A stretch of DNA of 64,000 nucleotides. Origin: Basidiobolus meristosporus CBS 931.73 (lineage: Eukaryota; Basidiobolomycota; Basidiobolomycetes; Basidiobolales; Basidiobolaceae). Below the pieces are notes generated by a model. The model was not told where the DNA came from. It made no database searches and was given only the letters and a program-made list of their open reading frames with translations. The stretch lies in contig MCFE01000106.1 in the NCBI GenBank assembly GCA_002104905.1, positions 1 through 64,000 of the forward strand, read 5' to 3'. Below are positions 24,732 through 36,089 of this stretch, piece after piece. The number at the start of each line of letters is the position of its first letter. Position 1 is the stretch's first letter. The position numbers were made by a program, and so were the translations under genes.

Positions 24732-26574
24732 ATGGATTTCAGAGTAGGAAATAAATACAAACTAGGGAGAAAGATTGGCTCTGGTTCTTTTGGAGAAATC
24801 TATCTTGGTAAGTGTTTTCAGTGTCTCAATCAAGCCCATCTGCAGTATACTTGGTGGGATAAAGTGCTAATAACTGGAAGCACTTGTCTCTCTTCTTCGG
24901 TCAATGAACCAAATATTCCTTCGCAATTCAACTGTAACGCGCACACTACTACAGTTTTGCGCATGTGCTCGTTGTTGAAGTTCGCTGCTTTAATGCTTTC
25001 TGTTGTAGGCACTAACATTATAAGTGGCGAAGATGTTGCCGTCAAACTGGAGTCTGTTAAAGCACGCCATCCTCAACTTGAATACGAAGCCAAGGTCTAC
25101 AGATCCCTCGCTGGAGGTGTTGGCATTCCATTTGTGCGTTATTTCGGAGTAGAGATGGACTACAATTGCATGGTTATCGATCTACTTGGCCCTTCATTAG
25201 AAGATTTGTTTAATTTCCGCAATCGCAAATTCACCTTGAAGACTGTTCTTCTTCTTGCTGACCAACTGGTAATCTTATTCTCAGCTCACGCCATACTTGG
25301 GATTAACACCAACCTTGACTTGCGTAGATCTCCCGCATTGAATACATCCACTCAAAAAATTTCATTCATCGAGATATCAAGCCGGACAATTTCCTCATGG
25401 GGATTGGGAAGTGGGCAAACCACGTCAATGTGATCGATTTCGGACTTGCGAAGAAATATCGTGATCCTAGAACCCATCTTCACATCCCCTACAGAGAAAA
25501 CAAAAACCTAACGGGAACCGCGCGCTATGCCAGCATTAACACACACCTCGGGATCGGTACGTCTGATGCTAAACTTTCCTACGCCTCAGCATTTTCCCTA
25601 ACGCGATGGATGTTGTGTACAGAGCAATCCAGACGTGATGATTTGGAGTCACTCGGTTACGTCTTGATGTATTTCTTAAGAGGCTCCTTACCATGGCAGG
25701 GGCTAAAGGCTGCTACAAAGAAGCAGAAATACGATCGAATCATGGAGAAGAAGATGACCACCCCCACTGAGCTTCTCTGCCAAAGTTTCCCGAACGAGTT
25801 CTCAATTTATTTGAATTACACTCGAAGCCTTCGATTCGACGACAAACCAGACTACAGCTACCTGAGGAAGCTCTTTCGGGATTTGTTCATCCGCGAAGAG
25901 TTTCAGTACGACTATATATTCGATTGGACGGTTTCCGAGAAGGTACTCCTTAAATAAGCATTCCCAACTGCGCTAGTAGTAACAGCATGCGTCAGGAAAA
26001 GAAGCCTGGCAACGAGAATCAAGAGAATGTAAATTCCAACAATGCCAGAGAAGAGTATAGAGGCCATGGAGAGCACGTTAGTGACAGTTAACTCACCCCA
26101 CCGCTTATGAGTATTTCTTGCTAAATTGCACATCTTTTGTAGAAGGCTATCGGTAGAGAGAGAGCGGCCAATCGCAGAGGTCAGGCATCTAGTACCAATG
26201 CCGAACCTGGTTTTCGCCGTGCAGTTCGTGCTCCACAGCCTCCTGTTGCAGCAGGTGTTCCTGGTACACGTACATCGACTGTTCCTACACCATCTGGAAC
26301 TGTTGGCCGCACTGGTATGCGTCGGAAGGTTATCAATGGAGAAGAGGGAGTGGAAACAAGAACCAGGGCATCGATGGTTGGGTCGAGTGATCGCATGTAA
26401 CTTTGTTTAGGTTCCTGACAAGATTATTGACTGCGTTTCTAACCCATTCTCATGTAAATCGTTAGTCTGCGTAGTACCACCAAGGCAGCCGGGATCAACG
26501 TAATCAATCCTCCAAAATACAAGATCTCAGGCGATCCTGGGTTGCCACCCAACAGCTATGGCCATCGTGGGTAA
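24732..26574 (+). CDS. HHP1: Casein kinase 1 delta/epsilon-type (Hhp1-like), 415 aa
   Basis: Six exons: 24732-24807, 25009-25268, 25328-25556, 25623-25942, 26143-26396, 26466-26574; phases agree throughout and total 415 codons plus stop. The start is the ATG giving [20 protein letters not shown], the usual CK1 N-terminus with glycine loop. Then GEDVAVKLE (catalytic Lys), [12 protein letters not shown] (catalytic loop), [13 protein letters not shown] (Mg-binding DFG), and the CK1-specific [12 protein letters not shown] / [17 protein letters not shown]. The last 100 residues are basic and low in complexity. CK1 of this class acts in DNA repair, vesicle transport, clock and cell cycle and is constitutively active. 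Introns 1 (201 nt) and 4 (200 nt) are unusually long beside the others of about 60-70 nt. The last intron (26397-26465, branch TTTCTAAC) adds an exon LRSTTKAAG ... NSYGHRG; without splicing the protein would end at a TAA at 26398-26400. Confidence 0.92.
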
Positions 26575-27590
26575 ACCTACCAACAACTGGCTCAACCGTG
26601 CATCCTCAAGAACCACCAGACATTTGGCCCACTCCACTACTCGCTAGCTTCTTTCATTTCTTTCCCACGGAATTGACCTTTTCTATCATTATCAAAACTA
26701 TTCAGTGTCTTTGTATTTCTTATGCTCATCTCTTAGTACCGGTATGAATACTGTGAAGCATACGCCTCTCTGAATCCACTTTTCTGCTTACAACTGACTT
26801 GATGAGAAGGGAATATGATCGATAGTCTCGCTTAGAATGTATCTATTGATCGTAAATCAACAAAACATCAATAATTTTAGCGAGAAACGAATCTCGCTTC
26901 TCGAATATGGGCCATAGCATCACTTCCTATACATGTATTGTCAACATGCACAGCCTTATATGTGTCATGCAATTACTTGCCAACTCTCCTGCTCTCACCT
27001 CGTGTACATTTTGTGAAGTTGCTTGAATGAATCAATCCAAAAACTATCTGTCATCTGTCACGATCATTCTTGGTAGCCCTTGTGTTATGAAAGCGAGGAT
27101 GGAGTATGCTGTCGAGCCATGTGTCGATTGCTCTAGCGTAGCCAAGCTAGTTGGTGGGCATGATTGACACGTGAGGCTCATGCCACCTGGTTGAGCCCAA
27201 GGGTCACCATAACCAAGGCAACTTGCTCGATTCAGGTTTGAATGATACCATGTTTTACTTGAACACAATGCGCTGACATACATATCAACCACACCACAGC
27301 ATACCGAAATTAGAAAGAAGTGACAGGGCTCAAATTTCTTACGCCAAAAGTAGTCTTCAAGCAGAGTTTAATTAATGGTATGGGCTTGGAGGTCGGTGAA
27401 ATTATGCTCAGAACGAGAACCTTGTCATCTTTTGTGCAACAGATAACGAAGTTTAACGGCGTGAAGAGGGGACCCAGGAACCAGGCTCAAACGTATCACC
27501 CTGGCCTGCTGGTTCAGGGGATATGACGATTGCTATAGAGGATGAACAGCACATTAATCGACTTGTAGGAGTAGAAAAACACCGGCTATA
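26575..27590. other. Convergent intergenic region
   Basis: About 1 kb between the 3' ends of the CK1 gene (+) and the NDUFAF2-like gene (-). Nothing supported. Confidence 0.6.
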
Positions 27591-28367
27591 CTAACGCTTC
27601 TTCGTCACTTGTTTCTTGGGTTTCTCAATCGGCTCGGCGCTAGCACTGGAGGCAGCCGACGTTTCTGTGGGATACTAGGATAAATAGGTTTGAATAGCAG
27701 GTAACATGCTAAATAGTAGTTACCTTGCGGCACGTCCCCTCCTGCTCCAATCGACTTCTGTGCTTCTTGCTCGATTTGCAACTTGCGCTGAATTCCCAAG
27801 TTAATACAGGTTTGGTGATGTTTGAAAAGGGGCCATTCCAACCTGCTGCCATTTTTGATCAAGAATATGAGCACGTTGTACGGTTTGGGCGATCTTCTTT
27901 TCAGCTAGCAAGATTTCCTAGTTGTTGTTAATGATACAAAGGTTGTCAAACTATGCCTGGAGTCGAGAGGTTCAGCAATTCGTAAAAAACCTCCACAGTA
28001 GGTGGGTCTACACGGGTGTATCGAAGCCAAGAGTGCCATTGAACTATATATTTTGGAGAAATGATGAATACTCTGGTCTGAAACAGCTCCAAAAGATGCA
28101 GGCAATTTCACCTGGAATTTTGCTGGTGTTGTATGATAGGACGTCCTCAGCTATAGGCTCGACCTTTCTTCTGCAATACCCCTTTTCTGATATGGAAGAG
28201 TATTTGTTGTTAGACAAGTCCAGTTGACTGGTCTACATGTCAACAGTACCTGGATCTGGCTTGGTGGTTTCATAGTACTGGTTCCCGTATTGGTCAACAC
28301 CCACCAAGATTCTTCTTCTCCAAGGGAATCTGATTGTTTTCCAACGAAGCATAAGATTGCTACTCAT
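27591..28367 (-). CDS. NDUFAF2/mimitin-like complex I assembly factor, about 146-153 aa
   Basis: Six short exons: 28250-28367, 28143-28186 (or 28164-28186), 27991-28077, 27843-27917, 27724-27787, 27591-27664. The N-terminal motif RRRILVGVDQYGNQYYE is the NDUFA12/NDUFAF2 signature (KxxLVGxDxxGNxYYE), and VQWHSWLRYTRVDPPT is the family's second motif (P-x-WH-x-WLRxTR-x-x-PP). The C-terminal helix (AEKKIAQTVQRAHILDQKWQ) and a Lys-rich tail (EKPKKQVTKKR) follow. In the family these proteins help assemble the matrix arm of mitochondrial NADH:ubiquinone oxidoreductase; NDUFA12 itself is a structural paralogue, so the exact member is not certain. The donor of intron 2 is ambiguous (GTCGAG or GTCCTA), both in phase. 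Confidence 0.78.
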
Positions 28368-29130
28368 GATATCAAGTACACCGGCTATCGTTAACCTTGA
28401 GCTGTAACAGTAAAGGGTAATAAAATTTTCCGCAAGTAATATGTACAGGCGGGCCCAATTGCTCTCCCTCCCCACATGAATTGCTGATCAAATCGAACCC
28501 CACATTAAATCGAGCCCGATATTCACCGAAAAATCCAAGTCACGCCCGCACGTAAATTCATCACTGCCCAAAGTTACACAGGCCTTGATATCGCAGTGGT
28601 AGTTCTCGTCTTCCAGCAGTCAGGGTTTACTTCTCTCGTTCTTGGATCCCCGGAAGAAACCATTCCAAGCAGAAGTGGTGGTTGTTGGCCCTCTTCTTGG
28701 CCAATAAATGCGGACGGCATATAGAGAGGCTTCAACCGATGAGGATTGGGTGAAAAGTCAGGAACCGATCATATCTTGATTTGGCTGCGACTGTGGAGTT
28801 TTAGAATCGGTGGAAATGATGCTCTAGCTATATCATATGCATCATGTTCAATACAATGCTGGGAAAAACCCAATGCTCGATAAAGGCGAAGGTCGTAACA
28901 TTCTCATGCACTGTGTGCCGATTACTACCACCAGGCTCAGTCCAATCTCAGGTGAGTTTAAAACCCTTCCGTTTGGCTCGTTTCCAATTGCCTGGCAAAC
29001 TTTATTTCTATACCAATCCAAGTTTCACTACTGAATGCTACCGATCATCCATCCATGATCAAACAGATGTGGTGTAGTGGGGCCAACATTTAAATAACTC
29101 GCCGGGTGGTCAATCCTCTGTCAAGTCAAC
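28368..29130. other. Divergent promoter region
   Basis: Between the NDUFAF2-like gene (-) and the M13 peptidase gene (+). An AT-rich ATTTAAATAA element lies about 40 bases before the peptidase ATG. No gene seen. Confidence 0.5.
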
Positions 29131-31146
29131 ATGCTACGGAGATACGGGCTTTTCCTGTGCAGCGCCTCAATCGCCCTGGGTACAACCAAAGCAAGCTCCG
29201 TAAAGCCAACCGATAATTTTTACCTTCATGCGAATGAGGAATGGTTGAACAAAACCACGATTCCGTCCGATTATACTAGTTGGACTTCCTATAGCGAGCT
29301 AAGTCGTCAAAACATGTTGACCCTGAAAGAGATACTAGATGGTTACCTTGACAAGCCAGCTGGTGATCTGCTTGGGGATTTCTACGGGTCAGGAATTCAA
29401 CCGAAAGCATTATTGGACCCGTTGGAGCCTTTGAGAGGCCAACTAAAAACCATCGACAGCATTGGCAACAAAGACGATGTTGTCAAAGCTTTGGCAGCTC
29501 TTCACCGTGAACAACATGCTATCCGTAGTGCCCGTCCTTTGTTTAAGCTGGACGTAGAGGCCGATAGTAAGAATTCAAACGTTACCCTGGCCTCCATCAA
29601 TCAAAGCGGACTTGGGTTACCAGGGAAGAAATATTACTCGGACACAAAGGCTAGCATTCATAAACCATACCAGAAGCACATTCAAAACATGTTCCAAATT
29701 GCAGGCTTCCTGGAGCCAGAGAAACAAGCGAATATGGTTTTTGAGGTCGAGATGCATATTTCAAAAGGCTGGGTCCCCAAAGAAGTCATGCGTGATGTTC
29801 AACTAACGTACAACAAGATCTCGCTGGAAAAACTGAAAGCCACCTTTCCTGGCTTTCCGTGGCAGCACTACTGTGATGGATTAGGTTTACGTGAATGGAA
29901 GTGCTTTGGCGGCGGCGACGTACTTTATGATAACCCCTCAATATTGAAGCTCATCTCGGATACTCTTCAGAAGTTCAGTGTAGAGCATTGGAAATCATAC
30001 CTGAGATGGTTTTTGATCAGCTCCAATTCGCGGCATCTTGGCAAGCAGTTCAGCGACGAAAACTTCCAATTCTTTGGGAAATATCTGAGAGGGCAACAGT
30101 CGCCTAAGCCTTATTGGAAGTTGGTTATAAGTGAGATATCGCGGTATCTTCCCGATCTTCTAGGCCAGCTATACGTCAAAAGATCATTCTCCCCTGCTGC
30201 AAAGATCCAGATCCATGAGTTGGTTGACGACCTTCTGCTTGCCATAACCAACCGTATCAAAAAGCTCAACTGGATGAGCACTAACACAAAACTGTTGGCG
30301 TTGGAGAAGATCAACATGCTCAATGTGAAGGTTGGCTACCCAGATGTCTGGATTGATTATAAGGCCGAAGGGCTCTCGTTTGATCGAGGTGTACACTTTA
30401 TTAGGAATCTAAGGAAAGCAGCAACTGCAGACTTTTATCGAGACCTTCGCCGAATGAACACCTCTACTGACAAGCGTCGGTGGGAAATGCCCGCCTTTGC
30501 GGTGAACGCCTATTACTCACCAAACCACAACGAAATCGTATTTCCAGCCGGCATCCTTCAACCGCCATTTTATTCCAGCCCTACGGATAAAGCCCCGTTT
30601 GGGGATCCGGCGGCAAACTTTGGCGGGATCGGGACCATAATCGGGCATGAAATAACACACGCCTTTGATGATCAAGGTAGAAAGTATGGGCCTGAGGGGA
30701 ATCTGGAGGATTGGTGGACGAAGAGAGATGCGGAAATGTTCACAGCGAGCGCCAAGGATATCGTGGATCAGTTCAACCAATACAAGCTGAAGGGAATCCG
30801 TTTGAATGGTAATCTGACTCAGGGAGAGAATATTGCTGACCTAGGTGGGGTCAAGTTGTCGTTCGTTGCTTTCAAAGAATGGCTAAAGCGCCACCCAAAT
30901 GTATACAGTAAAGAGACAAGAGGGGCAACTCCAGAACAGCAGTTCTTCTATGCTTACGCAAGAATTTGGAGAAACCTATTACGAGATAAAGAAGCCTCTT
31001 TGCGCATCTCTACAAATGTTCACTCTCCAGGGTTGTGGCGGGTCAACGGGCCCTTATCCAATTTGCCGGAATTCTACTCTGCCTTCAACGTCAAACCGGG
31101 TGACAAGATGTGGAGGTCTGAGGAAGATCGAGTCGAAATATGGTGA
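29131..31146 (+). CDS. Secreted M13 (neprilysin-like) zinc metallopeptidase, 671 aa
   Basis: One uninterrupted frame from ATG 29131. Residues 1-22 are a signal peptide (RRYGLFLCSASIALG), followed by the M13 N-terminal domain start (DNFYLHANEEWLNKTTIP). The catalytic domain has the substrate-binding VNAYYSPNHNEIVFPAG, the zinc site IGHEITHAFDDQGRKYGPEG (HExxH), and the third ligand motif ENIADLGGVKLSF. The C-terminus keeps NGPLSNLPEFYSAFNVKPGD. All catalytic residues I can check are present, so it should be active, cleaving short peptides outside the cell or at the cell surface. Length is normal for the family (650-770). It lacks introns, unlike nearly every other gene in the window. Confidence 0.93.
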   Translation: MLRRYGLFLCSASIALGTTKASSVKPTDNFYLHANEEWLNKTTIPSDYTSWTSYSELSRQNMLTLKEILDGYLDKPAGDLLGDFYGSGIQPKALLDPLEPLRGQLKTIDSIGNKDDVVKALAALHREQHAIRSARPLFKLDVEADSKNSNVTLASINQSGLGLPGKKYYSDTKASIHKPYQKHIQNMFQIAGFLEPEKQANMVFEVEMHISKGWVPKEVMRDVQLTYNKISLEKLKATFPGFPWQHYCDGLGLREWKCFGGGDVLYDNPSILKLISDTLQKFSVEHWKSYLRWFLISSNSRHLGKQFSDENFQFFGKYLRGQQSPKPYWKLVISEISRYLPDLLGQLYVKRSFSPAAKIQIHELVDDLLLAITNRIKKLNWMSTNTKLLALEKINMLNVKVGYPDVWIDYKAEGLSFDRGVHFIRNLRKAATADFYRDLRRMNTSTDKRRWEMPAFAVNAYYSPNHNEIVFPAGILQPPFYSSPTDKAPFGDPAANFGGIGTIIGHEITHAFDDQGRKYGPEGNLEDWWTKRDAEMFTASAKDIVDQFNQYKLKGIRLNGNLTQGENIADLGGVKLSFVAFKEWLKRHPNVYSKETRGATPEQQFFYAYARIWRNLLRDKEASLRISTNVHSPGLWRVNGPLSNLPEFYSAFNVKPGDKMWRSEEDRVEIW

Positions 31147-34100
31147 TTTCTTGATCAATTGAATGAGACTCAGTCACTGTCGGAGGAAGACACTATATTA
31201 TGTTGAGTGTTCACCTAGGAGATAGAGACAACCCACCAAATCCAATAACAATAGAAAATGAGCAAAAATCTAGGTTGTGATCATCTTTGTGGATATATTT
31301 CGTACACGTTGGTTCAAGAGGATAATTCCGTATAATAATAAGGCCTGTAAAATAAGTTCTAGCTAGAGAAAGTGCCTCCAGCTATAACTGTAATGGTTTA
31401 ACCTGCGGACAATTACCTATCATCGACAGGATATTGATAACTGATCTGATAGAAAATGGCAGATTGGATCCGTGGATTAGTGATGGGAAGTAGTTGACAT
31501 ACATCGTGCTGGACAGGCAATAACCACCAAGATGTAATTGGGTTCAGTCCAGCATCACCTTCTATCTTCTCCACTTTCATTGGAGTTCCACCTAGGTGAG
31601 ACTCAACATAGATTACGAAATCATGATAGAAGGCTCTCATCATCACTGCTCAACAAGGTTGAGACATATTTCATGAGATCATGATGATAGCCATGTCATG
31701 CAACTAAGTAGCTGCTAAGAAGTCTGCAAATCTGAAGTGTATCTAATGGAGCAGCCATGCACCGAAATGGAAATTGTGCGGATTTCGGCGAACACAAGAG
31801 TTTGATGCAGCACAGCCTGGAAAGCACTAGAGTGGGGGGGGGAATGATTATCTCCAAACTGAATCATGGCTATACAGAACGAATGGCCTTGAAGCAGCCA
31901 TGACCAGCTCATCATCGCCTTTCCGATCCGAAATCTGCATCCGCAACATGCCCCCTGTGCTGTCTAACATAATGGTACCAAAATAGTCACAGCAGCGCCC
32001 GAGGTCAGTTTGTCAAGTATGATCTCAATGGTCTCATTTGATCCAGGGCAGAATATGCTCATAAGCGATTCGGGAGTTGCCGCTCCAGGATCTCTTCCAG
32101 GGCGTTCCTGGGGTCAGACACTGCAGCGGTAATAATAAATTTCTATACAAGCGTACCAGCAGAAACCATACCAATTGGCAATTCCGTGATTCCCAATATA
32201 TCTGACGGATTCGGATAACCACTGATGACATTCACGTCATCTAGTCAAGGAAGGCAATCAAACCAAGGCTCGAGGAAATCACGGCCACCAATGGCCGCCA
32301 CTGCACCACTCGCTGGATAGTCCAAGATCATTGGCCATCTACCCATGTAGCCATACATTGCTCTGAGTCGCACCCACCGAAGACATATGATGCAGCACCT
32401 CTGATCATTCAGAACATATGAATGGTTTAGGAAACATTTGGTGGCTGAAGGGATTTTGCCATGTCTCTTCGTATTGCAAAGCGTATATTGGCCTAGCTTC
32501 ACAAGTGGTATCTGCCGTTTCAAACCAAAATAGCGTGAGCTGAAATACATCTCAAGTTCCCTATGACAAAAGAGAAAGATATGGGCGCTATTTGGCTAGG
32601 CCGACGGCAATTGAGCGACTGTTCCAAACGAAAATGCTCTATTGGTGATCTCATAGTTATGCAGCGTTTTGGGCTATCAAGAGGAGCACCCCTGGAACTC
32701 CAAGTCTGAGCAGAGCGGCCGCAATACCTAAGCGTGTTCTAGAAACTGTAGTTGCCTCGAACTTGTACTGATCTGTGTTGCGCCATAAGCGTCAATACCT
32801 GTTGCAACACAATATCGCCAATATCTTGGTGTCATGAAATGGGTGAATATTGGGGTAAGCCACGGCCAATACAGGCTCAGTCGCCTAATAAACACCCGCA
32901 CATGATACACTCAACCACACATGTTAAGATGTTCTAGATGTGGGGACTAATAGTCCAGTTTTGGAACGAATCAATATGCCCTCAGTCAACAGGATTTACA
33001 GACTCAACCAGCTTGCACAAATAGCCGTTGATGCTGGATATTCCAGGTAGCTCTTCCATATCCATATCCAGATCACAGAAACAGCTATCTGTCTGGCCTA
33101 GTGCCGAACAGAAGTAGGAAAAATGGGAGTAGCTTGGGCTTATCCCTTAAACATTAAAGCTCTCGAGTTTCACCGCAGCCGTCGTAGTTAGCGCATGCAG
33201 TCGTGCCAGATCGTACACCGCTATGCTTCATTATATTAGCAACTGGAATCTGCGGATGGACTATGCAGCTAAAGCTGACTGGCTGAGCACGCATATCACA
33301 CCAGCACCATGAAGTTGAAGTCACTCCCGTTTGACACATGGTGTAACAGGTGAATAATTGACCGAATACCATAGCTTACATCTTCATGGACTGACATGCG
33401 CTGGAGGTCGATAGCCCATTTCGGTAACAATATACTGCAGCCTACAGGCAGAATCCCTTTGCATGGCCAAGTTACTTGGCTCTTGAAATCACCCACGTTG
33501 AAATCCTTTGCACTCATTGTTTCTGCATGGCCCCCTAATTATCGGGGGGAGGTCCGAAACGATCGGAAATGGGGATATCTTGTAACTGGCCCCAGTCAGC
33601 CTTAGTGAGGAAGCCTGATCTGTACGTCTTTGCTTTGGGAAATGGAAAAGCCAGCAGGCTTGTGAGGTTTATCAGGACATCAGAGTATCAAGTGATTGGC
33701 CAGTGGCGATAATCTTGGTGAACGATGATGTTGATGTCGATGGCAGTCAAGCTCATCATTGTCTTGAGCGTGGAGCTCAGCATGTGCAGCTCATGGGCTA
33801 CACCTCAACCTCATTCAAAACCACCATGTTACACGGATTAGGATGTGTGCTCACACCTAATATTTTCACTTCACTATCTACCACCAGCATCCAATCGAAG
33901 GCGGGATGACGTTGCTCAGGAATGAAAATAGAATACGTTGACCTGTGAGCCAACTTTGGATATGCATGAGGATAGTCACTAATCTTGAAAGCCACCATAC
34001 TCCTCTTATGGAGGGAGGGGTTTCTCTTGATTACACAGATTAGCGGATTTCTTGAAACAGGATCCAGTGTTATACGCGGTGCGGGCTAACCTCCTGCCAT

Positions 34101-34671
34101 CGATCTTGACTCGATACCGTTTCATGCAATATAGAATTGAATTGGGCCAGTGCAAGAGTATGCTACCTACTGGCATTCCCAATATCATGTCCCGATTGAG
34201 TGAGCAAAACCGGGTTTGATCAGGTGTCTCATGAGACACCCAGTGAGGAATGCCTGTTTCAAGTCCTTCGACACATTCGAAAACGTGAAGAGGGCCGCGG
34301 GAAACTAGATGTTTATTTCCAAGGGTTTTGGGATCATTTGCTGCACACCGCTGGCATAATCTGTCCATCCTTGCGCACGCAAGGACACAAAGCAGATCAT
34401 TTGGCATATCCACTCATGGAACTTATCCCTATTTTCACCAAAGGCATTAATTTGCAATGAGCTACTGCACCTTCGTACATGGATTGAAATGCACGCACTC
34501 AAGGCTCTGTACTCATGTAATTTCTTATTTTGCGAATCGTACCACAAACATGCACTATGGGGGGCTCTGATCCATTTTGGGTCCATTCTAGCCCTAGATT
34601 TTCGATGCTCCTGCGATGCATGTAACAAATCCCAAAGCCAATCAAGTTCGCTCAACTTCCCTATAAATACT
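31147..34671. other. Longest gene-free stretch of the left half
   Basis: About 3.5 kb without a supported exon, RNA gene or repeat. Many short frames exist on both strands (for example 32245-32550 minus, 34006-34413 minus) but none has domain features or plausible splice partners that I could find. Confidence 0.5.
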
Positions 34672-34679
34672 AGGCATCC
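34672..34679 (+). promoter_or_regulatory. TATA box of orphan gene
   Basis: TATAAATA lies about 100 bases before the ATG at 34775. Confidence 0.5.
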
Positions 34680-34774
34680 CCGCGGTTCCTAGTTTCCACG
34701 ATTAACGGATCATCCAATTTTCGCCTTATATCATCGCCATTGTAACATTTAAACTCACTTTGTAGATATTCGTG

Positions 34775-35464
34775 ATGCTTTCTAAAGTTTGTGCCCAATC
34801 GCCATTACCTCAGCCCTCCCGTTTCTGCCCCGCCCGCCCCATTCCCTCGAAACCTACTCGCCCGTCTCCCTTGATTAGCGTTCCCGATGATTATCAGGAA
34901 TCTCAAATCCTCGCTCCTTCCCCGAAGAAGATGATCTACCGCGGAGGTAGCTTCTCTTCTGACAATGATGAGTACCTCCCGTGGAGCCTTCCTCTTCTGG
35001 ACGAGGACAGCGACGAGGATAGTTTCGACGGAGACTCGTTGTCGGACCAGCATGAGAGTGATGATTCTGGCGAAGCCTTTGCCGAACTTTTCAACATCAT
35101 CCACAAGTCTTCTGCGCCATCGTCCCCTCTCTTTGGAGACTACAGCAAGCTTTCGGAGCACTCGTCTACTTTGAATCATTTATCGACAGAGCAGGGAATT
35201 ACCGAATACCTGGGACGCTCTCCCATATTCCGTACCCAAAACCCACTTCCTTTGGATACGATGTTTTCAAAGAGCGGAGCTGAAACTGCTCACGATAGGC
35301 TCTACAGACCCGCGGCTGTTGCTCCTTTTGATGTCAATCTCCTCAGAACCCCGCCACTGACGGAGAAGAGTCCGTCACTTCACTTGACCTTCGAGAAGCT
35401 GCCTCCTAGGCCTAGATCTTATAGCGCTGGTGCTCGTCCTGATCAAAGTGGGATCACGTTTTAA
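34775..35464 (+). CDS. Serine/acid-rich protein, unknown, 229 aa
   Basis: Single exon from ATG 34775 (the frame is also open upstream by one GTG codon). The predicted protein is largely disordered: a basic Pro/Arg-rich start (PSRFCPARPIPSKPTRPSP), an acidic Ser/Asp block (LLDEDSDEDSFDGDSLSDQ), a short helix (GEAFAELFNIIHK), and Pro-rich segments near the end (FEKLPPRPRSYSAGARP). Codon use and TATA box support a real gene. I recognise no family. The long empty upstream region and the acidic, Pro-rich composition would suit a regulatory protein; that is inference only. Confidence 0.65.
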   Translation: MLSKVCAQSPLPQPSRFCPARPIPSKPTRPSPLISVPDDYQESQILAPSPKKMIYRGGSFSSDNDEYLPWSLPLLDEDSDEDSFDGDSLSDQHESDDSGEAFAELFNIIHKSSAPSSPLFGDYSKLSEHSSTLNHLSTEQGITEYLGRSPIFRTQNPLPLDTMFSKSGAETAHDRLYRPAAVAPFDVNLLRTPPLTEKSPSLHLTFEKLPPRPRSYSAGARPDQSGITF

Positions 35465-36089
35465 ATATTTTGTAAACCTTCAAGAAGGGGGGCCTGTCAA
35501 TAGGATTGACCAGACTTCTTCCTCCTGTATATATGTTTTGGTATCTCACGTTGTTACTCTGTTCAAAATCGCATTTACATTCTCTACTTCTGCTTCGCTT
35601 CCTCGTCCGCCCGGACTCTCTTGGGGATGTGTGGAATATCTACATTAGATAGAATACTTGTCCATATCTTACTGCGTAAATTAATTTACCTTTGTTGATA
35701 GCTTCCTACTCTGGTCACCACCCTCCACTGGATGTGATACAGAGATACCATATGCATGGTCTGGAACCCATATTAAAAATCTATTAAATATCGATGGTTA
35801 TACTCGAATAAAATCCACTTCGTCCCACTTGTTCGTGTCGGTCAAGACCAGAGCCATGACGTAATGCACGAAGTCAGTGCTATGGAGCGGGGAATGGAGG
35901 AGGTTGGCGAGGGTGCACCTGTGTCAATGGGCAAGCTCATGCTCAAGAGCTGGACAATGGGTAGGCATATTGTCTTTTTGGGAAACCCCAATCGTTTATT
36001 AGTAATACTTGGGTAGGATGCGCTTCATGTATCAACACAAATCGTACCAATTGCCATTTATCTTTACACTGCTGAAAGTTGGTTTCTTT
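35465..36089. other. Convergent intergenic region
   Basis: Between orphan gene (+) and U1-C gene (-). No gene seen. Confidence 0.6.

Noticed and set aside
24705-25433. Single 242-codon frame reading through introns 1 and 2 of the kinase
   Set aside because: Introns with GTAAGT...TTGTAG and GTAATC...CGTAG interrupt the kinase motifs; splicing restores the canonical CK1 sequence.
28087-28170. 34-nt intron GTGAAA...TTTCAG in the NDUFAF2-like gene
   Set aside because: Too short, and it would put the next exon, with the conserved WHSWLRYTR motif, out of frame.
34200-34655. Overlapping frames on both strands upstream of the orphan gene
   Set aside because: They shadow each other, lack domains and splice partners.
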